Shown here piece by piece: positions 46,492-57,658 of a stretch of DNA of 64,000 bases. The position numbers and the translations under genes were made by a program. The notes beneath the pieces were generated by a model, which worked only from the letters and a program-made list of their open reading frames with translations, was not told where the DNA came from and made no database searches. Numbering within the stretch: the first letter of the stretch is position 1; each line of letters begins with the position of its first letter. The DNA is from Euptelea pleiosperma (lineage: Eukaryota > Streptophyta > Magnoliopsida > Ranunculales > Eupteleaceae), in assembly GCA_035048495.1 (NCBI GenBank), contig CM068545.1:14033702-14097701 (forward strand). The letters run 5' to 3'.

Positions 46492-48116
46492 ATACAAACT
46501 GTAATAACTATTTTCATTGATGTTAGTAACCTTTCATGCACGGTGCACGAAGATTCTTAGATGCACCAAAAATTGTTGTCAATTAAATAATAGTTTTTTA
46601 GAAAACTTTATTAAATTATAAATTCTCAATTAAATTTTCTATTTTTTCAAACTTTAATATATTTTAAAATTTTCTCTTGATAAACTTTGGAGTGTTTTTA
46701 TCTCCACTCTTCTTTTTGTCACATCACAACTATTATACCCTCCTTCACTTGAAAAGAAAAAAAATGTAATTTAACCCATGGTTTAAAAAAATGCTTTAAC
46801 GGCCATAGTAACAGTAAGGCCCCAACCCCCCAACCCCATTATGTTATTTAGAAAATTACACCCAAAACCAAAAAAAAAAAAAAACGGTTAAGGGTTCTAA
46901 TGGCCACTATTTTGTCTGTTAACCATTATTTTTTTTGTTATAGAAGTTATTTTAAAATTAATATTTTAAAGAATTTATTTATTTCGATGTGACCCATTAT
47001 GACGGACTTAACGGTAACAACGTTGTTCTAACAGAACACTCAAAACTTATATTTGAGAATTTCAAAATAAGAGTAAAAGCAACTTTTTCAAGAGAAGGGA
47101 TATTCCTGCCCTAAGATTATGGTCAATGTGCCCAGATCAAGCTGCGCACTTCTATTCAAGGATCGAAATTTGCAACTTGGGTTTCGGTCTCGGTCGAAAC
47201 CAAAATTTTGAAATTTAACTAAGAAAAATTGTAGATGATAAATTGATATAATTTGTTTATGGAAACCTTAAACAAATTCTCATCGCCTTCTCTCTATAAT
47301 CTCTTATCTATATAACAAGTGGCATTAGTTGTCTCCCCAATTGTACCCTCTCTTATAAGCTTCAATAAAGAAGGGCCGAGATCTTATCCCCAATTTGATA
47401 GTGGATATATGTCAGCCATTCTCACCCGATTTTGGCAAACACTTTGTCAAGGAGTGCTGTGGGCACCAACCACGCACTGGTATTTGTCATTACTAAGAAA
47501 AATAAGGCCTAATAGAGAGAAGTTCTCTTTAAATATTGAGATAGGACTTCGATTTCGGTTTAACCCGAAACCAGAATTTTCCGTTGAAATTTAAAAACCA
47601 TGCCTCTATGCGCAAGATTGACTCACCTAAGTTGCTCACATCCGAAGTGCCAGCATGAGACCAACCAAAAAGGTAGGATAAAGAGGTTAGGTAAAAGACG
47701 GCTAGGGTTTTAGGTGTAGCTGGGACGACCCACATAGTCGACATACCATGTGGCGGACGTGGGGTTTTGATGTGCCCTGCGTGGAAGTGATCCCATGCAT
47801 CACATTCAAGCTAGAGACGTCAGGAGTATTGGCACCATAAGTTGCGTTATCATAAGGAGAAGTCCAGCCAAGGTCAAATTAGGTACTGCCCAACTTAAAA
47901 ATCTACTCGTTAACCCAAATTTACTTAAACATATGCCTAGTAATCTGTTACTATTATAAAATCAAGACTTGGGGTTCTTCGTGCACACCTTCCACAATTC
48001 TTTCGGTCCAGTTCAAATTCCAGGGCCTAGACCCGGTCCACGGCCAGTAAGGAGGTGGGCCTCGGGCCTGACTTCAGACCTAGTCAGGCCTAGTAAATTT
48101 TTTTTTTTTTAAAAAC
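46492..48116. other. Intergenic with decayed repeats
   Basis: 46778-47040 is a degenerate relative of the ACGGCCGTT-rich MITE at 1520-1906. 47168-47595 is an inverted pair (GGTTTCGGTCTCGG, GAAATTTAA). 48000-48110 holds GGGCCTCGGGCCTG-type sequence. No gene is seen. Confidence 0.45.
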
Positions 48117-48845
48117 GGAATTTTTGACATAGCCCCCATGATCTGAAAAAGCTGACATACCCCCTATGACTCGGTCCACTGTCATTTGACCAGTGTTGAC
48201 TCGGTCCACTGTCTTAGTTTAGAACAAGGGTTTGGGTTTTGGCCCAAACCCAAAATCAAACATGAAAAGAGGAGATCAAAAATAAAAATAAAAACCATTG
48301 TTGGTAAAACTGAGTTTTTTTTTTTAATGAATTAAGCAAAGATTGAAAATAAACAATCATAAAAATAGATAAAACTTATAGAGGGAATGCGATTTCTTTT
48401 TAAAATTGAGAGAACCCATCTTTCTAAAATGCATGTATCAAAAGCTTAAATTCTAAATTGTTCTTATTCTTGTTTTCATATAATTGTATGCTTTATTTAT
48501 TTTTTCAAAACCATGAGTTTTAAATTGTTGACGGAGTAGTGGTTGGCCGGCAATGAGACTCCGCTGGGTTGGTCGCCGGTGATGGGCGGCCAACCCATTG
48601 GAGTCTCTTAGCTGGTCGTCGTCCATAGCCGTTCGATTTGGGGTTTAGGATTTAGCCCAAACCCTTGTTCCAAAGGTGAAGGCAAGGGCGTTTCTGTCAT
48701 TTAATATAAAATTTGGTAGTCAACTCGGGTCAACACTGGTCAAATGACAATGGACTGAATCATAGGGGGGTATGTCAGATTTTTCAAATTGTGGGTGGGT
48801 ATGTCGAATTTTCAAAATAACATAGGGGGGTATGTCAAAAATTCC
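48117..48845. mobile_element. Inverted-repeat element, GGAATTTTTGACATA family
   Basis: Left GGAATTTTTGACATAGCCCC and right end TATGTCAAAAATTCC are inverted; arms also share GTTGACTCGG/TCGGGTCAAC and CCCAAACCC/GGGTTTAGG segments. No clean duplication. The related element at 4920-5560 lies in the same window. Confidence 0.7.
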
Positions 48846-50219
48846 CAAAACAAAATTGTGAAAAAAATAGGTTGTCGGGCCATTTTCGGGCTGGGCAGGC
48901 CGAGCTGGCTCTGGCTGGTTTCGGGTAGGGCTGAGCTTCAAGGGAGCAGGCCCGAGCCCAGCCCAAAAATCTAACAGGCCAGCCCAGGCCCGTTATAGGC
49001 CGCAGACCAGGCTTTGGCCAACTAGCCCGGGCCCAGACCGAGCCGGGTTGCGAGATATACTTGTACTTACAATATTTTGTATGCAATGCTAACTTAATTA
49101 GTAAGACCTAAAGGGAACCATGATTACATCAGCACAAGGAAAAGCCAAAATTTATATTTACCCGAAACATGAATTCCCCTACTAGAGTAAAGTTTGTTTT
49201 TTTTAACTCTATGTCCCATGGATAAATTTAAAGGCACATGCATAAGAATGTGTGATGATCAGAAGAATCAAATGGCTTACACGAACTTGAAAATCCATGT
49301 ATGCCACATAGTTATGGAATGAATTGGATATCTTGAGCGGTTGATAGGTGATGTCTTTATCACACGCTTTGCGGATTGTTATTTTAATGAATCGGTCTTC
49401 CCGCTATTAAGGGGGGGAAAGCGCTTGATAGAACGACATGAAATTACCAAGAATGCAGAACTTACTTGGAATGCATTAACTCAATCAGAGTGAATAAATC
49501 ATCCAAAACACGTTAAAAGGGTGGCCGATCCATGAATGCAAAAGATGTAATTTCTAAAAAGCGGAGAGTGCAAAAGATGTGACTCCCAAAGAACGAAGGG
49601 TACGAAGATGTCTCTCAGGACGCTGAAGAAACATAAACAAATCCATACGACTCTTGGAAAGTTGTAGTGTTTCAACTTCTTATATTATTTCCCTAAGATC
49701 CAATAAAGAATGTAGTGCTTCAACGAAAAAAACAATGGGCTTGGAAAGCTGATCAATCGACCTTCAGTTTTTACTTTTGTCGCCACATGGGCTTGGAACC
49801 CATCTATATATGGGCTTGTTATGAAAAAAATGCTTGGATCATTTGGTTAGATATCAGCAATCACGCTTATTTTTTGGGTCAGTAGGCCTTCAAATATGTA
49901 CCACGTGGCATTTTGGGGGTGGTGTGTATCATCAGATCAGACTGCTCTCTATGAGAGCAAAGATTTTCTCCCAGCGACAACAACGTACTAAAGTTTTATT
50001 TACTGACCATGAAAATGGAAAAAAAAACAACGAGAGCCCAATTACAGGTAATTGGCCTCTTTGAACAACAAAGACATAAGACCCTAAACATCAAAGAAGA
50101 AACACGTGCGTAGAACTAAGTGGAGTAAGTGCACTATGCACCCACCTACTGACTCTTTATTTGAACGATAGGGACGACATCAATCCCTATCTCACACAGT
50201 AAAAAGTAAAAGTACTGCT
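48846..50219. other. Intergenic, GC-rich repeat then 3' side of the second PPO
   Basis: 48870-49030 is GGGCC/AGCCC-rich inverted sequence common in plant hAT-like repeats. 49040-50219 has no recognised gene; one MITE arm with CCACGTGGC is near 49895-49910. Confidence 0.45.
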
Positions 50220-53200
50220 CTATTCCTCCGCCACATCTGACTGCAACAGATCAATATGAACACCACCGATGGTCACCACTCCATCTCGAGGCACCAAACT
50301 CACCACTAATTTGTCCGAACCTTCGGCATTAAGATCCTCCAACAAATTCGTTATACCCATCTGGAGCGAAGATTTGTGCTTGCCTTCAGATTTTGTTTTG
50401 CCGTGCGTGTGTGCGATCTTCACAAAGCTCCCTGCCAACTCCCCGAGATCGGAACTAGCTAAGTCATCGATAGGTTTGGAGATGTATACGTCGAACCTTA
50501 TTGCGCGATGTCGAGGAAATTTGAGGCCGTCGATGATGAGGACCTCTGCCGCTTCTTCTTTCTCGTCTTTGGAGCGAGAGGCCTTGGGTCTCTGAACCAA
50601 GACTCGTATGGTGCTGTCGAGGATCCGAGACTCGGTTCCGAACTCAGAGACTGCAGTCAACGACACTGCTCCATCGGCCTTCCTCTTGTTGGCTTTCTTG
50701 AATTTCAAGTAACGTCGACGAACGTCCTGCCATGGTTGTTTCTCGGATTGGTACGAGTATCGGAGCTGTAGCGGATCTAGACAGTCTTTCACCTGTGCAT
50801 CGTCAATTAATAATATATCTTAGTATTTGATTAATAGGGCTGCAACTCGGGCGGGTTGGGTCGGGTTGGAGGTCAACCCTAGCCCAACCCAACCTTAAAG
50901 GCTGTCAACCTTAACCCAACCCAACCCAAGGTCGGGCCTAGATTTTCCAACCCTACCGGGTTAGTCAGGTTGGTCAATTTCTTAATTTTTTTATTGGTTG
51001 AAAATATTGTTTAAAATACTTTATCAGTCAATACAATAGCCGTTGTGCTAACCATTAAATAATACTATAATAACTTCATTTTCAAAGCTTGTGAAAGAAA
51101 ACATGATATTTTCATAATAAGAGAAAAGTTCATCAACTCAAATGCATAATAAAAGTCACTAAAGAAATAACCAAAAATAATCGTTGGAGAAAAATTCAAT
51201 ATTTTCACTATCAACCAATCACATAAAATGCCAAAATATAGTTTCAATGACATTTGGTAATATCACACAAAGGTCGTAGCTACTAAGGACAAACATCCAT
51301 AGGTTGTTGCATTTGCCAAAATGTAGTGTAGATATTTGTCGGTAAAACTAATGGATTAGGATGGGGGGCAACAATTTCATACAACATTTTTTACAACAAA
51401 AATTAGCGACGGCCAGTATTGGAATGAGATGATTTTTTGGCAAGGATGATCTCTATAGTGAGGAAATCATCCTCACAAAAATTCAAATCAATCTGATATT
51501 CGTAGACTGGTTTACAAGTTGAAGATTTATGGATCGTTTATTTTTATCGTTAACTTGAAAACCACATTTGATGGGGTTAGAAATTTCAGAATAAGCTGAT
51601 TTTTTGTAGGGGTGATCTATATGATGAGGAGATCATCCTCACCAAAAATTAGCTATTGATTCATCTTCCACGTGGGTACATCAAAATTGTTGTAAAATAT
51701 ATGTATGAAATTGTTGTCCCCCGATCTCTATATATATACATAGTTCGTAAGTCGGGCTCGGGTTGGGTTGGGTTGGGTCGGGTTGGGCCAAGCCTCAACC
51801 CTAACCCAACCCAATTTGATCGGGTTACCAAAAATTCTGCCCAAGCCCAACCCAAGTTCTAAAAGGGCTAACCCAACCCAACCCTAATGTCGGGTTCAAC
51901 CCGTCGGCTCGGGTTGAGCCCGCCCAAGTTGCAGCCCTATAATGATTAATAATTATTAAGAGGTAGAACAAAACTCAACGTACCCACCACCATTTGAAGA
52001 AGAGTGGATCTGATTTTGATATATCAAATAACTCTTAACCATCAGATCAAGATACTATTTGATATTCGTTCATGACAGTTGACTGTAATTAATTATTTTG
52101 TTAATTGGTAAGCGGTTTACCTTACCATCATCAAGTATCAAGTTAGGTTGTTTTTTTGACGAACAAGGATGGGTCCCAAACATCCAAACAAGAAACTTGC
52201 ACCATCATCGTAAACGACAGAAAGGTACGTAGAAAACGGAAAAAAAAATTCGCTGGCCACGGCGTACTTCAGACTTCAAAGTTCAAACTTTGAAGTCCCC
52301 CACCCAAAATGTCTGACGAGTACCCTTTGTTTACCACTAACCAATGACTTAACGCGGGTTGAGTTAAGGGATTAGAGTACGTGTCAGACATTTGGGGTGG
52401 GGAGACTTCAAAGTTCGAAGTCCCCCGGAGCAAGCGAATGTGTTCTCCGTAGGGAAAACTATAAACTATAGCGACTCACCTTAACCTTGACCACCTGTCG
52501 GTTCTCATCGTAGAAGATGAAGGAGGAGTCGAGCCAATCAGAGTCGTCGAACTCAACCTTACGACCTCTTTTGCTACTGTAGATGTCCCACATTCGATCA
52601 ACATTTGCATGGAGACCAAAGAAGAGTGTGTCACGCGCAGCAGAGTAGAAGCTACCCATGTCCTCGTAAGGAGATGTGGTTGGGCCACTCCACATATGTA
52701 TGGTATTGTGCACACTTTCCAATCTACCAGCGTTTTCATCAGGTATAGACTCGCCCGCCCTAACAGGGCCTCCCATGAAGAGAGCAGGATTATTAATAGT
52801 CTCCGTAAAGATGTTGTAAATTTGTTTAAGGTTTTCGATTATAACCGGCTTGGGGTCAACGGGGTTTTCAGAACTGTAGCTATAATTGTAGTCCAACACC
52901 GACGCGAAATGGTCATGGTTGCGCTTGTCGTTGTAGAGAGGTGACGAGGTATCCAAGTATATCTTGGGCATATACATGCCTGCGGGTGAGTCCCAGTTCC
53001 AGAAGGGAAGCGCAAAGGTGGGATCATCGATCAGCTTTCCGAGTATCCTCTCCCAGAAGTAGAGATAGTATCGGTGCCATGGGAGGAAGAGCCAGCTCTC
53101 ATGGACCTGAAGGAGGACAGATGGGTCGAACCCGACCTGGTCATAGGCACCATTGCAGTAGGTGCAGTGAATGGTGGCCTGTTGCATGTAGTTCCACGGA

Positions 53201-53679
53201 TCATCGGCTGGAAGGGCCTTCATTTTAGCTATAGCGGCTTTGAATTTTGCTAAGCTCTCGTCGTCATATTTGTGAGCCGGTTTCCTCACACGCAAGGGCG
53301 TTGACTGGTCCGGCGGCGTCCAGTCGATGATGTCCGCCGAGGTATAAGGTGGGCAGCACTGAACTGCATCCCCTGTTCTATCATGGGTTGCGTCATGGCA
53401 TTTTGATAGGTCCGGTGGTTCAATCGGAGCTCCAACAGCCATGTTACCTAACGTTGCGGTGGCACCATATAGTCCCCCTAAGCCAAAGAGGACGTTTCGC
53501 CTATCGATACCGCTTTCTGTATCGGTTACGCGGCTACCCTGTTGTTTTTGTTCGCATGACGTATAAGAGACGCGCTTGGCCACCGAAGTACGAGTGCTCG
53601 ATGGTGGCGCTTTTGTCCTTCTAAGGGAGAACGGAGTGGAGCTAGTGGTGGTGGTGTTGGCCAAGAGGGGGAGAGACAT
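50220..53679 (-). CDS. PPO: Polyphenol oxidase, chloroplast precursor (590 aa)
   Basis: Two exons on the minus strand: 53679-52480 (400 codons) and 50792-50220 (190 codons plus stop), intron 1687 bp, phase 0, AAG|GTGAGT...ACAG|GTG. An upstream in-frame ATG at 53748 lies inside the TATA box, so I start at MSLPLLANTT. Transit peptide 1-58; Tat signal with RR 60-61, cut near AVGAP (81-85); CuA His 171, 193, 202 with HCTYC; CuB His 324, 328, 357; DWL motif at 381-383; RFDV at 499-502. The CuB helix reads FFGLHANVDRMW: the usual His before the third ligand is Leu 356, while the ligand itself is kept. Residues after the first two CuB His are Asn and Met. Leu 356 might change activity, but copper binding should hold. 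The intron is swollen by transposons. Same strand and layout as the 585-aa gene, so they are dispersed paralogues. Confidence 0.93.
50835..51939. mobile_element. hAT-like inverted-repeat element in the PPO intron
   Basis: Ends TAGGGCTGCAACTCGGGCGG and, inverted, TAGGGCTGCAACTTGGGCGG; arms of more than 100 bp are rich in GGGTTGGGTCGGGTTGG. TAGGGNTG ends fit the hAT group, but I found no clean 8-bp duplication. A second inverted pair (GATCATCCTCACCAAAAATTAG type) lies at about 51425-51675. No transposase. It accounts for two thirds of the intron. Confidence 0.8.
52247..52440. mobile_element. MITE, TTCGCTGG family, next to the splice donor
   Basis: Left AAATTCGCTGGCCAC, inner AACTTTGAAGTCCCCC and AATGTCTGACGAGTACCC are mirrored on the right (GGGATTAGAGTACGTGTCAGACATT, GACTTCAAAGTTCGAAGTC, AGCAAGCGAAT). 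It ends about 40 bases from the donor at 52479. Sister copy at 61893-62085. Confidence 0.7.
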
Positions 53680-53747
53680 GGTCTCAGAAATGTCTTTGGT
53701 TTTTGGGTTTTGGTCTTCGGTGGAGAAAAGGGAGACAGCTCTTCCCA

Positions 53748-53755
53748 TTATATAG
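53748..53755 (-). promoter_or_regulatory. TATA box of the 590-aa PPO
   Basis: Minus strand reads CTATATAA just before ATGGGAAG. About 70 bases separate it from the ATG at 53679, as in the other PPO gene. Confidence 0.75.
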
Positions 53756-53759
53756 ATAG

Positions 53760-54158
53760 TGAGACCTCGAGCCTCTAGGTCTAGGTAGTACCTGCCATGT
53801 TTTAAACAAGATCTCTATGTAAGGGTGATTTGGTAATTTAGATAGGGTCCCCTGATCCCGATCCACAAGGCTCAAATATTACCCTACGAGTTCGTCTTTG
53901 GCACAGGCTCCCATATGATCTTTTTAGTGGAAGGGCACTGTTATGATGTTATCATCCCAATAGGCAATAGTGGATAATGTCCTGGTCATTAATTTTCTTA
54001 GGTCCAGACCAAAGCAAGTGGACGGGCATTGTTATCATTATCCCTAGTGGCTGTTGCTTTAGTCGTCGTCCTTAGGTCCAGAACGCTATTTATTCTCGAG
54101 ATTCACACCAACCAAATCCATGGCTATCCAACAATCTGGACCTAGCGCAATTATCATA
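53760..54158. other. Intergenic upstream of the 590-aa PPO
   Basis: Would hold the distal promoter. No recognised repeat or gene. Confidence 0.4.
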
Positions 54159-54512
54159 GGGTCGGGCTCCAGTTACCACCCTAACATGACAGGCTCCGAT
54201 TACAGGACACAATATAAGCCACGTGGCACACTTTTAGAGGAGTCTGACCGTATGGATATTTGGCGAATCTCTAAGTGGACCTACAAACCAAAACTCAGAC
54301 CGAGTAGTAATTTCTAGGCGTTGGATTGGACTTATTTTCATGGGTTTATCTTGACTGTGAGAATTTGAGCAGTATTTGAGGTTCAAAGATACAACGCCTA
54401 GAACTCACTAATCAGGCTAATTTTTGGTTTGTAGGTCCACCTACGGATTGGACAAACATCCATACGGTCACAGTCCTCTAAGACCCTGTCCTTTTAGGGC
54501 GGAGCCCGACCC
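54159..54512. mobile_element. MITE, GGGTCGGGCTCCAG family
   Basis: Left GGGTCGGGCTCCAGTTACCA, right end GGCGGAGCCCGACCC. Flanks ATTATCATA (54150-54158) and ATTATTATA (54513-54521) match at 8 of 9. CACGTG at 54220-54225. Confidence 0.85.
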
Positions 54513-54527
54513 ATTATTATAAGTTAA

Positions 54528-54928
54528 GGGTCGTGATGTAACAAGGTATACCTGAGATCTTTTCATTTGCGGAAGCAGCATTTTTGTAGTCACCACTGCC
54601 ATCTGGGTCCACTGACCGCACGGACGTTTAGCCCACCCTTTAATAGACATTTATACAAAAAATCAGCTTGTTTAATGATTTTTACCCGTTGGTTTTAGTA
54701 CTCAAAAGATGGTTGTATTCAACGGCTATAAGAACGCCTTAAATGGTGCTAAAAAGTGTTAAAATCTAATGGTTATAGATACCAATCAAGGTGATTTTTG
54801 GTATGTATATCTACCAAGGGGTGAGATAAACATCCAAGCGGTCAGTGGGCCCCGATGGCAGCGATGACTACCAAAAATGCCGCTTCCACAAATGAACAGT
54901 TTTAGGCATACCTTGTTACATCTTTTTC
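54528..54928. mobile_element. MITE, GGGTCGTGATGTAAC family, first of a tandem pair
   Basis: Left GGGTCGTGATGTAACAAGGT, right ACCTTGTTACATCTTTTTC. Flanks ATAAGTTAA and CTAAGTTAA match at 8 of 9. The next element of the same family starts 11 bases on. Confidence 0.85.
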
Positions 54929-54938
54929 CTAAGTTAAA

Positions 54939-55512
54939 GGGTCGTGATGTAACAAGGTATACCTGAGATCTTTTCATTTGCGGAAGCGGCATTTTTGGAG
55001 TAAAACTTCTGTCACAATGGAATTGTAAATCACACAAAACACAGCCAATGAGTTCTCGGCACGTACACATAAAAAGCAAAAGCACATGGGTACGTTGCAA
55101 AAGCACTTGTGTACGTGCCAAGAACTCATTGGCTGTATTTTGTGTGATTAACAATTTTGCGTGATAGAAGTTTTACTCGCATTTTTGGTAGTCACCACTG
55201 CTATCTGGGCCCACTGACCGTATGGATGTCTAGCCCACCCTTTAATAGACATTCATACAAAAAATCATCTTGTTTAATGATTTATAGCTGTTGGTTTTAG
55301 TACTCAAATGATAGTTGTATTCAACGGCTATAAGAACGCCTTAAATGGTGTTAAAAAGTGTTAAAATCTAATGGTTATAGATTACCAATCAAGGTGATTT
55401 TGGATATGTATATCCACCAAGGGGTGAGATAAACATCCAAGCGGTCACCGGTGCCCAAAATGCTGCTTCCGCAAATGAACAGTTTCAGGCGTACCTTGTT
55501 ACATTTTTTTCC
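54939..55512. mobile_element. MITE, GGGTCGTGATGTAAC family, second of a tandem pair
   Basis: Same ends as its neighbour. A perfect 9-bp duplication, TAAGTTAAA, lies at 54930-54938 and 55513-55521. It contains the nested element 54998-55178. Confidence 0.88.
54998..55178. mobile_element. Nested MITE, GAGTAAAACTTC family
   Basis: Left GAGTAAAACTTCTGTCACAA, right GTGATAGAAGTTTTACTC. A perfect 9-bp duplication, GCATTTTTG, is taken from the host element's CGGCATTTTTGG (54989-54997 and 55179-55187). Very similar to 4179-4356, including the GTTCTCGGCACGTACAC palindrome. Confidence 0.93.
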
Positions 55513-55730
55513 TAAGTTAAAATTTGAAAGATAGATTTTATAAAGTGGGTCATACTGAAGTCTGTCATCAAAGTTGGTGAAAGCAAAAGTTATATCCCAT
55601 TATATTCCTATTAACAAAATTATGCAGTGGGTATAAAAAGATAGTACTCTCTAGGGCCCACACTGTCAGTAGTAGTATCAAAACTGAAGAGGTCTTCCAC
55701 ATATTGAATTATGAATGACCTTTCATCTTT

Positions 55731-57611
55731 GGGTCGGGATCGGGATTGGGGGACAGAGGATGAAACCTAACTTTGTACCTAAACAACTAAACCGTAGATC
55801 TACCCACAATCGAACGGCTTTTCTTCTCTTCCCTTTTCAAAACAAAACTGGGCCGATTAGAGCCGCTAAGAGCCGATAGTACAGCACGAACAGAGGGTGT
55901 ACGACCCAAATACCGCTATGCACAACACATGTCTGTCTCAAAAACCAAAAAAGTAGGGAACAGGTTCCGATGACCCACAAAAGTTAAAGTATGAGTTCAG
56001 CTTTTCTTTTTTTTAAATCATTTTTTGTTACTAAAGGACTTTGCCTCTTCGTCAATTGCCTCTTTTACCTTCCTCACCATTGTTCTTTACTTCTATCTCC
56101 CTCTTCATTTCTCCAAGCTACTTGCAGAGGTCTGTTTTCCCACTTCAGAATTTTTACCTCTCAAAACGGAGGAATATCTTTTCTACCTAAAAGCCGGTCC
56201 AACTAGCCAAGGCATATGGCGTGTTTGATGGCAGGGGATAAGGGGTTGGATTCCTTCTCAAATGCCTTGTGCCTTTCTGCTGTTTCCGTGGTTCAAGCTC
56301 ACATCACGTAAAAGATTCCACTCAGATCAGTTAAGGGATGACCTTGACCACACGCTCTCCATAGTTCAAGATGCGATGCAGAAGTGCATCAACCATAAAT
56401 TTGAAAAAATAATTAAACGAACATAAGATATTTATGCACCAGAAAGGTCTCATTCTGGGAACTTAAATGTATTGCAACAAATTTTTGTTAAAATTTATCA
56501 CGATCCAACAAAAAAATCATTTGAAGCCTATCTACAGGCTTAAGAGCATTAACCCTCTTAGCTGGTGTGGAAGAACTTTTGATCGACTGATTTGAGGGCC
56601 TTTGGCACACTGCCATTAAAATGTAGCCACATGTTCACCTAAAAGCTTTTATCATCCTCGCATCTGGCACACATGTAGGGTGCTTGGGCACACCATCAGA
56701 ACGGCAAGACCAGATTAAAGCTTTTAATCTCAAGTTCGACAAAGGATCTAACTTTCCTCTTCATCAAAAGATCACAAAATTTCTGGTTAAAATCATCTTT
56801 TCTCGACGATCACTGTACGTGAATCAGAGGTCATAGGGAAAGAGAAGACTCGAAAATTCGAGCTGGCTTTGAAGTTTGAAGTTTCACTTTCTCTCTTGGT
56901 TGATCGGCAAAGTTGGCGACTGCGACAACGGTGTAGGAGGAGATGAAGAGAAAACAAAAGAGGAAAAAGATGTAACAAGGTATGCCTGAAACTGTTTATT
57001 TGCGGAAGCGGCATTTTTGGTAGTCACCGCTGCCATCTGGGCCCACTGACCGCTTGGATGTTTATCCCACCCCTTAGTGGATATACATACCAAAAATCAC
57101 CTTGATTGGTAATCTATAACCATTAGATTTTAACACTTTTTAGCACCATTTAAGGCGTTCTTATAGCCGTTGAATACAACCAATTTTTGAGTACTAAAAC
57201 CAACGGCTAAATATCATTAAAAAGCTGATTTTTTGTATGAATATCTATTAAAGGGTGGGCTAAACATCCATACGGTCAGTGGGCCCATAAGGCAGTGGTG
57301 ACTACCAAAAATGCCGCTTCCGCAAATGAAATGATCTCAGGTATACCTTGTTACATCACGACCCAACAAAAGAAGGGTGGGTTGCAGACGGTTCAGTCTA
57401 AGTTTGAGAGAAGAGGGATGTGATGGGAGAAGACGTGCCAGGTATGGGAGAAGACATGCCACGTGGACTCGTATTTATTACTCGGCTCTAATCGGCGCGG
57501 TTTTGTTTTGAAAAGGAAAGAGAAGAAAAGCCGTTCGATTGTGGGTAGATCTACGGTTTAGTTGTTTAGGTACAAAGTTAGGTTTCACCCTCTGTCCCCC
57601 GATCCCGACCC
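55731..57611. mobile_element. Larger MULE-type element, possible Pack-MULE
   Basis: Arms of about 145 bp: GGGTCGGGATCGGGATTGGG, GGACAGAGG, CTACCCACAATCGAACGGCT and TTTTCAAAACAAAAC at the left are mirrored at 57470-57611. Flanks TTCATCTTT (55722-55730) and TCCATCTTT (57612-57620) match at 8 of 9. The roughly 1.2 kb of unique interior has no transposase. Its 56780-56960 part, on the minus strand, looks like a plant leader followed by ATGACCTCTGATTC, which hints at captured host DNA. A second MITE is nested at 56962-57364. Confidence 0.75.
56962..57364. mobile_element. Nested MITE, GGGTCGTGATGTAAC family
   Basis: Ends GGAAAAAGATGTAACAAGGT and ACCTTGTTACATCACGACCC (opposite orientation to 54528-54928). 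A perfect 9-bp duplication, AACAAAAGA, lies at 56953-56961 and 57365-57373. Confidence 0.92.
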
Positions 57612-57658
57612 TCCATCTTTTTATTTTAGGACTATTATAATGAAATAATATTTATTTT

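Noticed and set aside
50835..51939. An 8-bp target duplication for the hAT-like element
   Set aside because: TTGATTAA on the left and TAATGATT on the right do not match well enough to claim.
53679..53748. N-terminal extension of the 590-aa PPO from an ATG at 53748
   Set aside because: That ATG overlaps the TATA box, so it would precede the transcription start; the next Met begins a normal transit peptide.
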